A stretch of DNA of 64,000 nt from Streptomyces sp. HSG2 (GTDB taxonomy: Bacteria > Actinomycetota > Actinomycetes > Streptomycetales > Streptomycetaceae): assembly GCF_016598575.1 (NCBI RefSeq), contig NZ_CP066801.1:4692501-4756500 (forward strand), read 5' to 3'. Below are positions 33,652-46,443 of this stretch, in pieces. Positions within the stretch are counted from its first letter, which is position 1. The number at the start of each line of letters is the position of its first letter. Both the position numbers and the translations under genes were made by a program. A model generated the notes under the pieces. That model did no database searches. It saw only the letters and a list, made by a program, of their open reading frames with translations, and was not told the origin of the DNA.

Positions 33652-34101
33652 TCAGGACCAGTCGAAGAGTCGCTCGCCGACTCGGACGGGGCCCTCCTCG
33701 CGCAGATCCATGAGGGCGTGGGCGTCCGCGTCCAACGCCACGACCGGGCAGAGCGGCGACTTGCCCGAGGCCTCCACCTCGGAGGGGTTCCAGCGGACGA
33801 TCGCCTGTCCTCGTTCGACCGTGTCCCCCTTGTGAGCGAGGAGTTCGAACCCCTCGCCGTTGAGCTGCACGGTGTCGATGCCGAGGTGGGTCAGCACCCC
33901 CCTGCCGCCGTCCGTGACCACCACGAAGGCGTGGGGGTGCAGGGAGACGAGGACCCCACCCACCGGAGCGACGGCTTCGCAGGGTTCCCGCACGGGGTCG
34001 ACGGCGGTGCCCGGACCCACCATGGCTTCGGAGAAGACCGGGTCGGGTACGGCTGTCAGCCCGACGGCGCGTCCCGTCTGCGGTGACGTCACGGTGGTCA
34101 T
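33652..34101 (-). CDS. crr: PTS glucose-type EIIA component
   Basis: This 149-residue soluble protein is the IIA-Crr component, which accepts phosphate from HPr and passes it to membrane permease domains. The two conserved histidines are present: His57 in LHPHAFVV and the phosphorylated His72 in LTHLGIDTVQL, 15 residues apart as in E. coli IIAGlc (His75 and His90). The ATG at 34101 follows GGGAGG. It heads an operon with ptsI and is divergent from the rRNA operon, whose promoter region begins about 110 bases away. Confidence 0.95.
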   Translation of the reverse strand: MTTVTSPQTGRAVGLTAVPDPVFSEAMVGPGTAVDPVREPCEAVAPVGGVLVSLHPHAFVVVTDGGRGVLTHLGIDTVQLNGEGFELLAHKGDTVERGQAIVRWNPSEVEASGKSPLCPVVALDADAHALMDLREEGPVRVGERLFDWS

Positions 34102-34211
34102 GGAAGGGGCCTCCCGGGGGTGGAGAGATGCACACGCAGCATATGTCAGCTCACGTCCCGCTTCCGCCCGATGTTCCCGGCCAAAGCCTCGGACCCGTCC
34201 CAGAGGGTGGT

Positions 34212-34240
34212 TTGCGTGCGGCCTTGTGGGCCTGTACTGT
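34212..34240 (+). promoter_or_regulatory. rrn promoter candidate
   Basis: TTGCGT (34212-34217) and TACTGT (34235-34240) are separated by 17 bases, a good match to the vegetative consensus. Transcription would start about 395 bases before mature 16S rRNA. Confidence 0.5.
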
Positions 34241-34458
34241 TGTGGGTCCTGCCTCGGAGAGCGAGTGTGATTCCCGCTTCCTCCGGCAGGAATCCGACAC
34301 ACCGGTTGCCTGTTCGGCTTCTCTGCATTCCTCATGCCCGCGAGGGCGTGGGCGGAGAGGGCGAATTCATCTGGTAGAGTCGGTGAAACCGAAGGGAAAC
34401 GCCCGGAGGAAAGCCGCGAGAGAGTGTGTTTCTCGGGTGAGTACGAAGAAAGTGTCCG

Positions 34459-34478
34459 TTCCTTGAGAACTCAACAGC
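34459..34478 (+). promoter_or_regulatory. boxA-like antitermination motif in the rrn leader
   Basis: The block TTCCTTGAGAACTCAACAG lies in the leader. Its core TTGAGAACT (34463-34471) recurs 26 bases before 23S rRNA (36476-36484). Repetition ahead of both large rRNAs fits a transcription-antitermination or processing element. Confidence 0.5.
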
Positions 34479-34641
34479 GTGCCAAAAGTCAACGCCAGAT
34501 ATGTTGATACCCCGACGCCGGGATTGTTGTTCCGGTGGACGGGTTCCTTTGAAGTAGAACACAGCGAGGACGCTGTGGATCATCGGGTTATTCCTCCGGT
34601 GGTCCCGCTCCCGTGTTGTGTGCCGGGTGACCGGCAGAGCA

Positions 34642-39631
<4,990 letters not shown>

Positions 39632-39714
39632 CGTAGGTGCTCGCGTCCACTGTGTTGGTTCTGAAACCACGAACGGTTGTCCCTGTTGTGGGGTGCTGGT
39701 TGTTGTTTCGTTGT

Positions 39715-39833
39715 GTTTCGGTGGTTTTGGCGTAGGGGAAACGCCCGGTTACATTCCGAACCCGGAAGCTAAGCTCTACAGCGCCGATGGTACTGCAGGG
39801 GGGACCCTGTGGGAGAGTAGGACGCCGCCGAAC
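39715..39833 (+). rRNA. rrf: 5S ribosomal RNA
   Basis: The conserved core ACGCCCGGTTACATTCCGAA, CCCGGAAGCTAAGC and the 3' strand GGGAGAGTAGGACGCCGCCG identify 5S rRNA, about 119 bases long. The 5' strand reads GGTGGTTTTGGCGTAGGGG, a little different from the more usual GGTGGTCATAGCGT type but the same length. It lies 83 bases after 23S rRNA. Confidence 0.93.
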
Positions 39834-39841
39834 AAATCTTG

Positions 39842-39889
39842 AAAATGGCCCTGTGTGTCGGGAGTACTCCCGACACACAGGGCCATTTT
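39842..39889. terminator. rrn terminator, perfect 48-base palindrome
   Basis: Positions 39842-39865 and 39866-39889 are exact reverse complements with no bases between them. The arm starts AAAATGGCCCTG and ends CGGGAGT at the centre. The downstream arm ends in TTTT. It lies eight bases after 5S rRNA and should stop transcription strongly, in either direction. Confidence 0.9.
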
Positions 39890-39944
39890 GCGTTGAGGTA
39901 GGGTCAGGGGGAATTGTAGGTCCGTTTCCCCAGGAGGCCCCCGG

Positions 39945-40553
39945 GTGGAGGTCCAGGAGACCCGCGTCCAGACCGACCGGGTCCTCACCATCCCGAATCT
40001 GCTCAGCATGGCGCGCCTCGCGGGTGTGCCCCTGTTCCTCTGGCTTGTCCTCAGGCCCGAGTTCGGCGGACCGCAGAGCGATGGTTGGGCTCTGTTGGTA
40101 CTGGCGTTGAGCGGCGTCAGCGACTATCTGGACGGCAAACTGGCCCGACGGTGGAACCAGGTCAGCAGCCTCGGCAGACTGCTGGACCCCGCCGCCGACC
40201 GGCTCTACATCCTCTCCACCCTGGTGGGGATGACCTGGCGTGACATCCTGCCGCTGTGGCTGACCGCGGCGTTGATCGCGCGTGAGTTGGTCCTCCTGGT
40301 GATGGTGGGGATCCTGCGCCGGCACGGCTATCCCCCGCCACAGGTGAACTTCCTTGGGAAGGCCGCCACCTTCAACCTGATGTACGCCTTCCCTCTGCTG
40401 CTCCTCAGTGACGGCACCGGTTGGATCTCGTCAGTGGCCGCCGTTTTCGGATGGGCGTTCGCCGGATGGGGTACAACGCTCTACTGGTGGGCAGGAGTTC
40501 TCTACATGGTGCAGGTCCGTCGACTGGTTCGGGCGGACCCCGTGGCCGACTGA
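39945..40553 (+). CDS. CDP-alcohol phosphatidyltransferase (PgsA2-like)
   Basis: This 202-residue membrane enzyme has the CDP-alcohol phosphotransferase signature D-x2-D-G-x2-A-R-x8-G-x3-D-x3-D (DYLDGKLARRWNQVSSLG, then RLLDPAADRL) after an N-terminal helix (LTIPNLLSMARLAGVPLFLWL). It has five or six membrane segments. It transfers a phosphatidyl group from CDP-diacylglycerol to an alcohol; glycerol phosphate or inositol-type acceptors are possible. The GTG at 39945 follows AGGAGG by seven bases. It stands at the head of the manC-DUF881-SBP-DUF881 block, where mycobacteria have pgsA2. Confidence 0.88.
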   Translation: MEVQETRVQTDRVLTIPNLLSMARLAGVPLFLWLVLRPEFGGPQSDGWALLVLALSGVSDYLDGKLARRWNQVSSLGRLLDPAADRLYILSTLVGMTWRDILPLWLTAALIARELVLLVMVGILRRHGYPPPQVNFLGKAATFNLMYAFPLLLLSDGTGWISSVAAVFGWAFAGWGTTLYWWAGVLYMVQVRRLVRADPVAD

Positions 40554-40664
40554 AGCTCCACGCCCGGCCGTCGCGGCCGGATGGCCCGTGTCGAAGAAGT
40601 GCGGGATAATCCAGGGCGGGTGAAGTCGGCCGACCGTCGTCTCTTGGAGGAGGACTCTTCCGAC

Positions 40665-43160
40665 ATGAAGGCCGTCGTGATGGCCGGAGGCGAAGGCACA
40701 CGCCTTCGTCCCATGACCTCGAGTATGCCCAAGCCGCTCCTGCCGGTGGCCAACCGGCCGATCATGGAGCATGTCCTGCGCTTGCTCAAGAGGCACGGGC
40801 TCAATGAGACCGTCGTGACCGTCCAGTTCTTGGCCTCGCTGGTCAGGAACTACTTCGGGGACGGCGAAGAGCTGGGGATGGAGCTCACCTACGCCAACGA
40901 GGAGAAGCCGCTCGGCACCGCCGGGAGCGTGAAGAACGCCGAAGAGGCGCTGAAGGACGACTCCTTCCTGGTGATCTCCGGTGACGCGCTCACGGACTTC
41001 GACCTCAGCGAGTTGATCGAGTTCCACAAGGAGAAGGGCGCCCTCGTCACGGTCTGCCTGACGCGGGTCCCCAACCCACTGGAGTTCGGCATCACCATCG
41101 TCGACGACGAGGGGAAGGTCGAGCGCTTCCTGGAGAAGCCGACCTGGGGACAGGTCTTCTCCGACACGGTGAACACGGGCATCTACGTGATGGAGCCCGA
41201 GGTCTTCGACTATGTGGAGGCCGACGTCCCCGTCGACTGGTCGGGTGATGTGTTCCCCCAGCTGATGAAGGACGGAAAGCCGATCTACGGCTACGTCGCC
41301 GAGGGGTACTGGGAGGACGTCGGCACCCACGAGAGCTACGTCAAGGCCCAGGCCGACGTCCTGGAGGGCAAGGTCGCGGTCGACATCGACGGTTTCGAGA
41401 TCTCCCCGGGTGTCTGGGTCGCCGAGGGGGCCGAGGTACACCCGGACGCGGTTTTGCGCGGCCCTCTCTACATCGGCGACTACGCCAAGGTGGAGGCCGG
41501 GGCCGAGATCCGTGAGCACACCGTGGTCGGTTCGAACGTCGTGGTGAAGAGCGGTGCCTTCCTGCACAAGGCGGTCGTCCACGACAACGTCTACGTCGGC
41601 CCGCACAGCAACCTGAGGGGTTGCGTCGTCGGCAAGAACACCGACGTCATGCGCGCGGCGCGTATCGAGGACGGTGCGGTCATCGGGGACGAGTGCCTGA
41701 TCGGCGAGGAATCCGTCGTGCAGGGCAACGTCCGCGTCTACCCCTTCAAGACCATCGAGGCGGGCGCCTTCGTCAACACCTCCGTCATCTGGGAGTCACG
41801 CGGACAGGCGCACCTGTTCGGGGCGCGGGGTGTCTCCGGCATCCTGAACGTCGAGATCACCCCGGAACTCGCCGTGAGGTTGGCCGGGGCGTACGCCACC
41901 ACCCTCAAGAAGGGATCCACGGTCACCACCGCGCGGGACCACTCCCGTGGCGCGCGGGCGTTGAAGCGCGCGGTCATCTCCGCGTTGCAGGCGAGCGCCA
42001 TCGACGTACGCGATCTGGAGAACGTGCCGCTCCCGGTGGCGCGGCAGCAGACCGCGCGAGGCAGCGCCGGCGGGATGATGATCAGGACCACCCCCGGGGT
42101 GCCGGACTCGGTCGACATCATGTTCTTCGACGGGCGCGGCGCCGACCTGTCCCAGGGCGCGCAACGCAAGCTGGACCGCGTCTTCGCGCGCCAGGAGTAC
42201 CGGCGGGCCTTCCCGGGAGAGATCGGTGATCTGCGGTTTCCCGCCAGTGTGTACGACTCGTACACCGGCTCCCTGCTGCGCAACGTGGACACCACCGGTG
42301 TCACCGAGTCCGGCCTGAAGGTCGTCGTCGACGCGTCCAACGGCAGCGCGGGCCTCGTGTTGCCCAGTCTTCTCGGAAAGCTCGGGGTGGACTCCCTCAC
42401 CGTCAACCCCGGGCTCGACGAGTCGCGTCCCACGGAGACGTCGGAGATGCGGCGGGCCGGTCTGGTGCGGCTGGGCGAGATCGTGGCGTCGTCGCGGGCC
42501 GCGTTCGGTGTGCGGTTCGATCCTGTGGGGGAGAGGCTGTCCCTCGTCGACGAGCGGGGCCGTATCGTCGAGGACGACCGGGCACTGCTGGTGATGCTCG
42601 ACCTCGTCGCGGCCGAGCGGCGGAGCGGCCGGGTCGGGCTTCCCGTGACCACGACCCGGATCGCCGAGCAGGTCGCCGCCTACCACGGCACGCAGGTGGA
42701 GTGGACCACGACTTCCCCCGATGACCTCACCCGGGTCGGCGGGGAGGAGGGCACGGTCTTCGGCGGCGACGGGATGGGAGGCTTCATCGTCCCGGAGTTC
42801 AGCAGGGTCTACGACGGAACCGCGGCGTTCGTGCGACTCATCGGGCTCGTGGCTCGGACCCAGCTCACCCTCAGTCAGATCGACGCCCGCATCCCTCGGG
42901 CGCACGTCCTGAAACGAGATCTGGCAACGCCTTGGGCGGTCAAGGGCCTGGTGATGAGGAGAGTCGTCGAAGCCGCCGGAGACAGGACCGTCGACACCAC
43001 GGACGGTGTCCGGGTGGTCGAGCCGGACGGACGTTGGGTGATGGTGCTCCCCGACCCGGCGGAAGCCGTGACCCGGCTGTGGGCCGAGGGGCCGGACGAC
43101 GCCTCCGCGCAGGCGCTGCTGGACGAGTGGTCCGCGATCGTGAAGAGCGCCGGTCACTGA
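40665..43160 (+). CDS. mannose-1-phosphate guanylyltransferase-like protein fused to a degenerate phosphomannomutase
   Basis: The 831-residue protein has three parts. The first is an N-terminal nucleotidyltransferase (MAGGEGTRLRPMTSSMPKPLLPV at residues 6-28, GTAGSVKNA, GDALTDFDL). The second is a left-handed beta-helix (about 240-370). The third is an alpha-D-phosphohexomutase-like half from about 380. Sugar-nucleotide synthesis (GDP-mannose or similar) is the likely role of the first part. In the mutase half the loops are altered: ARDHSRGA around Ser427 replaces TASHNP, FDPVGERL (618-625) replaces the metal loop DGDGDR, and LPDPAEA replaces the phosphate-binding loop. It may thus be regulatory rather than catalytic. 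The ATG at 40665 is preceded by GGAGGAGGA. Confidence 0.85.
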   Translation: MKAVVMAGGEGTRLRPMTSSMPKPLLPVANRPIMEHVLRLLKRHGLNETVVTVQFLASLVRNYFGDGEELGMELTYANEEKPLGTAGSVKNAEEALKDDSFLVISGDALTDFDLSELIEFHKEKGALVTVCLTRVPNPLEFGITIVDDEGKVERFLEKPTWGQVFSDTVNTGIYVMEPEVFDYVEADVPVDWSGDVFPQLMKDGKPIYGYVAEGYWEDVGTHESYVKAQADVLEGKVAVDIDGFEISPGVWVAEGAEVHPDAVLRGPLYIGDYAKVEAGAEIREHTVVGSNVVVKSGAFLHKAVVHDNVYVGPHSNLRGCVVGKNTDVMRAARIEDGAVIGDECLIGEESVVQGNVRVYPFKTIEAGAFVNTSVIWESRGQAHLFGARGVSGILNVEITPELAVRLAGAYATTLKKGSTVTTARDHSRGARALKRAVISALQASAIDVRDLENVPLPVARQQTARGSAGGMMIRTTPGVPDSVDIMFFDGRGADLSQGAQRKLDRVFARQEYRRAFPGEIGDLRFPASVYDSYTGSLLRNVDTTGVTESGLKVVVDASNGSAGLVLPSLLGKLGVDSLTVNPGLDESRPTETSEMRRAGLVRLGEIVASSRAAFGVRFDPVGERLSLVDERGRIVEDDRALLVMLDLVAAERRSGRVGLPVTTTRIAEQVAAYHGTQVEWTTTSPDDLTRVGGEEGTVFGGDGMGGFIVPEFSRVYDGTAAFVRLIGLVARTQLTLSQIDARIPRAHVLKRDLATPWAVKGLVMRRVVEAAGDRTVDTTDGVRVVEPDGRWVMVLPDPAEAVTRLWAEGPDDASAQALLDEWSAIVKSAGH

Positions 43161-43174
43161 CGACGTGCCGGGCC

Positions 43175-43200
43175 GAGCCCCGCGCGCCCACGCGGGGCTC
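43175..43200 (+). terminator. terminator after the ManC-like gene
   Basis: GAGCCCCGCG (43175-43184) and CGCGGGGCTC (43191-43200) pair perfectly around a six-base loop, 14 bases after the stop codon. Confidence 0.7.
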
Positions 43201-43333
43201 CGTCCGGACGGCGACACCCGGGGTGTCCCGGGCGGCGTCGGACAGTACCCGAAATCGCCGCTCCCCCCCGCCGTTTTGGAGGGAGGCGGGGGGCGTTGGT
43301 GGGCAGCCGCCGGGACGTGCGACGATGTGCGGC

Positions 43334-44227
43334 ATGCCGCAGCACTCCCCCGATCGGAGCACGTCCGCGCGGCCCGCCCGCCCGGACGCGTCCATGTCGT
43401 TGCTCACCAACGTCATGGACCACAGCCTCGACGACGGCTACGCCGAGGCGGCGGCGCGCCGCCGGTCGGAAGTCCCCGGCGGCCTTCCGAAGACGCTTCG
43501 GGCGAAGTTGGGTCTGTCCGTCGGACTCGTGCTCGCCGCCCTGGTGGTGACGGTGGGCGCCGCTCAGGCGCGGGTCGCCGCGCCGATGATCGCCAAGGAA
43601 CGCGAGGAGCTCATCGACCGCATCGACCGGCGGACCGCGGAGGCCGACGAGGTCGAGGAGGCCATCGACGCGCTCAGAACGGAAGTCGGCGACCGGCAGC
43701 TGGCGGCGCTGCGGCGTACCGGGGACGACGGCGGGTCCGATCTCGTCGGCGTCATGGCCGGCGCGGTGGCGGTGCGCGGTCCGGGCGTGAGGCTTGTGGT
43801 CGACGACGCCGAGGGCGCGGGCGCGGGCGAGGGTGGTCCTCGCGGGACGTCCGGCTTCGCCGACACCGGACGCCTGCGCGACAGGGACCTGCAGCGTGTG
43901 GTCAACGGACTCTGGGTGGCCGGTGCGGAGGCGATCTCCGTCAACGGACAGCGACTGACCGCGCTGTCCGCGATCAGGGCGGCGGGGGACGCGATCCTGG
44001 TCGACAACAGACCGCTCGTGCCCCCCTACACCGTGCTCGCGCTGGGGGACGGCCCGAAGTTGGAGAACCGTTTCCAGGAGGGGGCGGACGGGGTGTACCT
44101 GGACGTCCTGCGGGAGAACTACGGTATCCGGGCCGGTCTGACCGTCGAGGACGACCTGGAACTCGCCGCCGCGCCGCGGGTCATCGTACGTTCGGCGCAG
44201 CCGATATCCGAGAAGGGCACATCGTGA
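43334..44227 (+). CDS. DUF881 family membrane protein (first copy)
   Basis: The 297-residue protein has one membrane helix (residues about 60-80), a coiled coil (ELIDRIDRRTAEADEVEEAIDALRTEV) and an extracytoplasmic DUF881 domain. In the latter, VRGPGVRLVVDDA, LQRVVNGLWVAGAEAISVNGQRLTALSAIR and ENYGIRAGL are the family landmarks. The DUF881-SBP-DUF881 trio is conserved across actinobacteria and Firmicutes-like YlxW/YlxX neighbourhoods, with suspected roles in division or envelope work. ATG 43334 was taken; an ATG nine bases upstream is equally possible. It overlaps the next gene by four bases. Confidence 0.88.
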   Translation: MPQHSPDRSTSARPARPDASMSLLTNVMDHSLDDGYAEAAARRRSEVPGGLPKTLRAKLGLSVGLVLAALVVTVGAAQARVAAPMIAKEREELIDRIDRRTAEADEVEEAIDALRTEVGDRQLAALRRTGDDGGSDLVGVMAGAVAVRGPGVRLVVDDAEGAGAGEGGPRGTSGFADTGRLRDRDLQRVVNGLWVAGAEAISVNGQRLTALSAIRAAGDAILVDNRPLVPPYTVLALGDGPKLENRFQEGADGVYLDVLRENYGIRAGLTVEDDLELAAAPRVIVRSAQPISEKGTS

Positions 44228-44556
44228 TCGCCGTACTGGGCCTCGTCGTGGGAGTCGTGGTCGGTCTGCTGGTTCGACCGGAGGTCCCGGTGGCCGTCGA
44301 GCAGTATCTGCCCATCGCCGTCGTGGCGGCGCTCGACGCCGTCTTCGGTGGTCTGCGAGCCATGCTCGACGGCATCTTCGACGACAAGGTGTTCGTGGTG
44401 TCGTTCCTGTCGAACGTGGTCGTGGCGGCGCTGATCGTCTTCCTCGGGGACGAGTTGGGCGTCGGGGCGCAACTCTCGACCGGGGTCGTCGTGGTGCTGG
44501 GGATCCGGATCTTCTCCAACGCGGCGGCGATCCGTCGCCACGTCTTCCGGGCGTGA
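44224..44556 (+). CDS. sbp: small basic protein SBP (DUF1290)
   Basis: The 110-residue protein has three hydrophobic segments with the family pattern IAVLGLVVGVVVGLL and YLPIAVVAALDAVFGGLRAMLDGIFDDKVFVVSFLSNVVVAALIVFLGDELGVG. SBP lies between two DUF881 genes in many actinobacteria; in Bacillus it sits near ftsA-ftsZ. The GTG start overlaps the previous stop (GTGA) and its own stop overlaps the next start in the same way, so the three are translationally coupled. Confidence 0.92.
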   Translation: MIAVLGLVVGVVVGLLVRPEVPVAVEQYLPIAVVAALDAVFGGLRAMLDGIFDDKVFVVSFLSNVVVAALIVFLGDELGVGAQLSTGVVVVLGIRIFSNAAAIRRHVFRA

Positions 44557-45371
44557 GGCGGGTGAGGAGTTCGGAGGACACGTCGCCGACCCGGGAGCCC
44601 CGGGAGGGAGCGCCCGGGGCGGAGGCATCGGTGGCGGCCGACCGTGGGCCGACCGGTCGAGAGCGGTTGGTGAAGGCGTTGTGGCCGCCTCGACTCACCC
44701 GCGCGCAACTCGTCGTGGCCCTGCTGCTGTTCGGCCTGGGTTTCGGGCTCGCCGTGCAGGTCGCCTCGCACAGCACGGGCGACGACGCCTTGCGGGGCGC
44801 GCGTCAGGAGGATCTCGTGCGCATCCTCGATGAACTCGACGACCGCACGGAGCGTCTGGAAGAGGAGAAGCGGGGATTGGAGCGGCAGCGTGAGGAACTG
44901 GAGAACAGCTCCGACCAGGCCGAGGAGGCCCGGAAGCAGACCGAGGAGCGGGAGCGACGACTCGGCATCCTGGCCGGCACGGTGGCCGCGTGGGGACCGG
45001 GGATCACGGTGACCATCGCGGACGCGGAGGGTGCCGTGGAGGCGGACGACCTGCTCAACGCGGTCCAGGAACTGCGCGCGGCCGGGGCCGAGGCGATCCA
45101 GGTGAACGACGTGAGGGTGGTGGCGGGCACGTGGTTCGCCAACTCGGGCGACGGGGTCAACGTGGACGGGAGCCGCATCGCGGCGCCCTACCGCTTCCAG
45201 GTCATCGGCGAGCCACAGGATCTGGAACCCGCGCTGAACATCCCGGGAGGTGTCGTCCAAGCATTGGAGAAGGAGCAGGCCACGGTGGAGATCGAGCGAT
45301 CCGACAAGATCGTCGTGGACGCCTTGCGACCGGAGGAGCGGGCTGACTACGCTCGGTCGTCCTCCCGGTGA
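44553..45371 (+). CDS. DUF881 family membrane protein (second copy)
   Basis: The 272-residue protein has a membrane helix at about 50-68 (LVVALLLFGLGFGLAVQVA), a long charged coiled coil (residues 83-135, rich in Glu and Arg) and a DUF881 domain with WGPGITVTIADAEG and LLNAVQELRAAGAEAIQVNDVRVVAGTWF. It pairs with the first DUF881 protein and SBP. Translation begins at GTG 44553, four bases inside sbp. Confidence 0.92.
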   Translation: MRRVRSSEDTSPTREPREGAPGAEASVAADRGPTGRERLVKALWPPRLTRAQLVVALLLFGLGFGLAVQVASHSTGDDALRGARQEDLVRILDELDDRTERLEEEKRGLERQREELENSSDQAEEARKQTEERERRLGILAGTVAAWGPGITVTIADAEGAVEADDLLNAVQELRAAGAEAIQVNDVRVVAGTWFANSGDGVNVDGSRIAAPYRFQVIGEPQDLEPALNIPGGVVQALEKEQATVEIERSDKIVVDALRPEERADYARSSSR

Positions 45372-45482
45372 TCCGCGGGTGCGCGTCGTCGTCCGCGGAT
45401 GGTCGGCCGCGACGAGAGCTCGCGGGGGGTCGACGCGCCGAACGGGTGGCGTGTGAGGGAAACTGTCCGGTGGCGACGGGCG

Positions 45483-45513
45483 TTGTGAGGGTGTCCGGGT
45501 CGGTCAGTAGGTT
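45483..45513 (+). promoter_or_regulatory. candidate promoter of the FHA protein gene
   Basis: TAGGTT (45508-45513) is a good -10 hexamer 57 bases before the FHA start. The best -35 is TTGTGA (45483-45488) at a rather long 19-base spacing. Confidence 0.35.
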
Positions 45514-45570
45514 GAGTCAGCGTTCGTCCTGCCCCACGGGCGGGTCTGTTTCGTTCAAGGGGAATCGCCC

Positions 45571-46401
45571 GTGAAGTTGTTTGCGAAGTTGTTCGGCAAG
45601 AGCGCGCGAGAGGGTGGGGCCGACGAGACGGCCAGGTTCCGCGCGCGGCCCGACGACGGGGAGCCTCGTCCGCTCTACCGGGACGAGGTCGCCGGTACGG
45701 GCGGTGACGTTCCGGTGGGCGAGGGCGCGCCGTCAGTTGACCCTGCCCGGTCCGCCGACATAGGTTTCGGCCAACCGTCGACCTCAGGTACGGGTGGAGG
45801 GTCGGTCCCGGACCCGTACGCGTCCCATGCCCCGGCGGGGCAGCCTCGGCAGGAGGATCCGCCCATGTCGGCCCTGGTCTGTACGAGGTGCGGCAACCGC
45901 AACGCGGAGACCAGTCGCTTCTGCTCCAACTGCGGCGCGCCGCTGCGGCCCGGAGTGACCGCCGAGCGTCCGTCGGAGACCACGTCCTCGATCTCCATCT
46001 CCGGGCTGGAGGCGTACGACTCCGAGGCCACCGGCCAGACCCCGATGCCGACGCTTTCTCCCGAGGCCCAGGCCGCCGTGGACGCGTTGCCGTTCGGCTC
46101 CGCGCTCCTCGTCGTGCGGCGGGGGCCGAACTCGGGCAGCCGCTTCCTGTTGGACAGTGAGCTGACCACGGCCGGGCGCCATCCGCAGAGCGACATCTTC
46201 CTGGACGACGTGACCGTCTCGCGACGGCATGTGGAGTTCCGTCGCGATCGGGACGGCGTCTTCGTCGTGGCCGACGTGGGCAGCCTCAACGGCACGTACG
46301 TCAACCGCGAGCGGATCGACCAAGTCGCCCTGTCCAATGGCGACGAGGTGCAGATCGGCAAGTACCGACTGGTCTTCTACGCGGGCCAGCGGGGCTTCTG
46401 A
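45571..46401 (+). CDS. garA: FHA domain protein, GarA/OdhI-like, with zinc ribbon
   Basis: The 276-residue protein has a basic/acidic N terminus, a zinc ribbon (CTRCGNRNAETSRFCSNCGAPL, four cysteines, residues about 107-130), then a segment PSETTSSISISGLEAYD, and a C-terminal FHA domain (GRHPQSDIFLDD, SRRHVEF, GSLNGTYVNRERID) that binds phosphothreonine. GarA of mycobacteria is phosphorylated in an ETTS-like motif by PknB/PknG, folds back onto its own FHA domain, and controls 2-oxoglutarate dehydrogenase and glutamate metabolism. The ETTS motif and the gene neighbours here agree with that role. The N-terminal zinc ribbon is an addition typical of streptomycetes. GTG 45571 is the start. Confidence 0.88.
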   Translation: MKLFAKLFGKSAREGGADETARFRARPDDGEPRPLYRDEVAGTGGDVPVGEGAPSVDPARSADIGFGQPSTSGTGGGSVPDPYASHAPAGQPRQEDPPMSALVCTRCGNRNAETSRFCSNCGAPLRPGVTAERPSETTSSISISGLEAYDSEATGQTPMPTLSPEAQAAVDALPFGSALLVVRRGPNSGSRFLLDSELTTAGRHPQSDIFLDDVTVSRRHVEFRRDRDGVFVVADVGSLNGTYVNRERIDQVALSNGDEVQIGKYRLVFYAGQRGF

Positions 46402-46443
46402 CCGTCCCCGGGGCCGTCCCCGGGGACCACCCAGGGAAGGTCC

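Larger units (their letters stand above)
34102..34641 (+). promoter_or_regulatory. rRNA operon leader and promoter region
   Basis: This 540-base region between crr and 16S rRNA holds at least one vegetative promoter candidate (34212-34240), a second possible -10 hexamer TAGAGT at 34375-34380, and a conserved antitermination-like motif at 34459-34478. The lower-GC stretch around 34300-34600 is typical of streptomycete rrn leaders, which use several tandem promoters. Confidence 0.7.

Noticed and set aside
34375..34380. TAGAGT as a second rrn promoter
   Set aside because: It is a good -10 hexamer, but no -35 match lies at 16-19 bases, so it is only mentioned within the leader region.
45372..45570. 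A gcvH remnant between DUF881 and the FHA gene, as in mycobacteria
   Set aside because: No lipoyl-domain motif (such as the lysine hairpin) is found in any frame of this 199-base gap.
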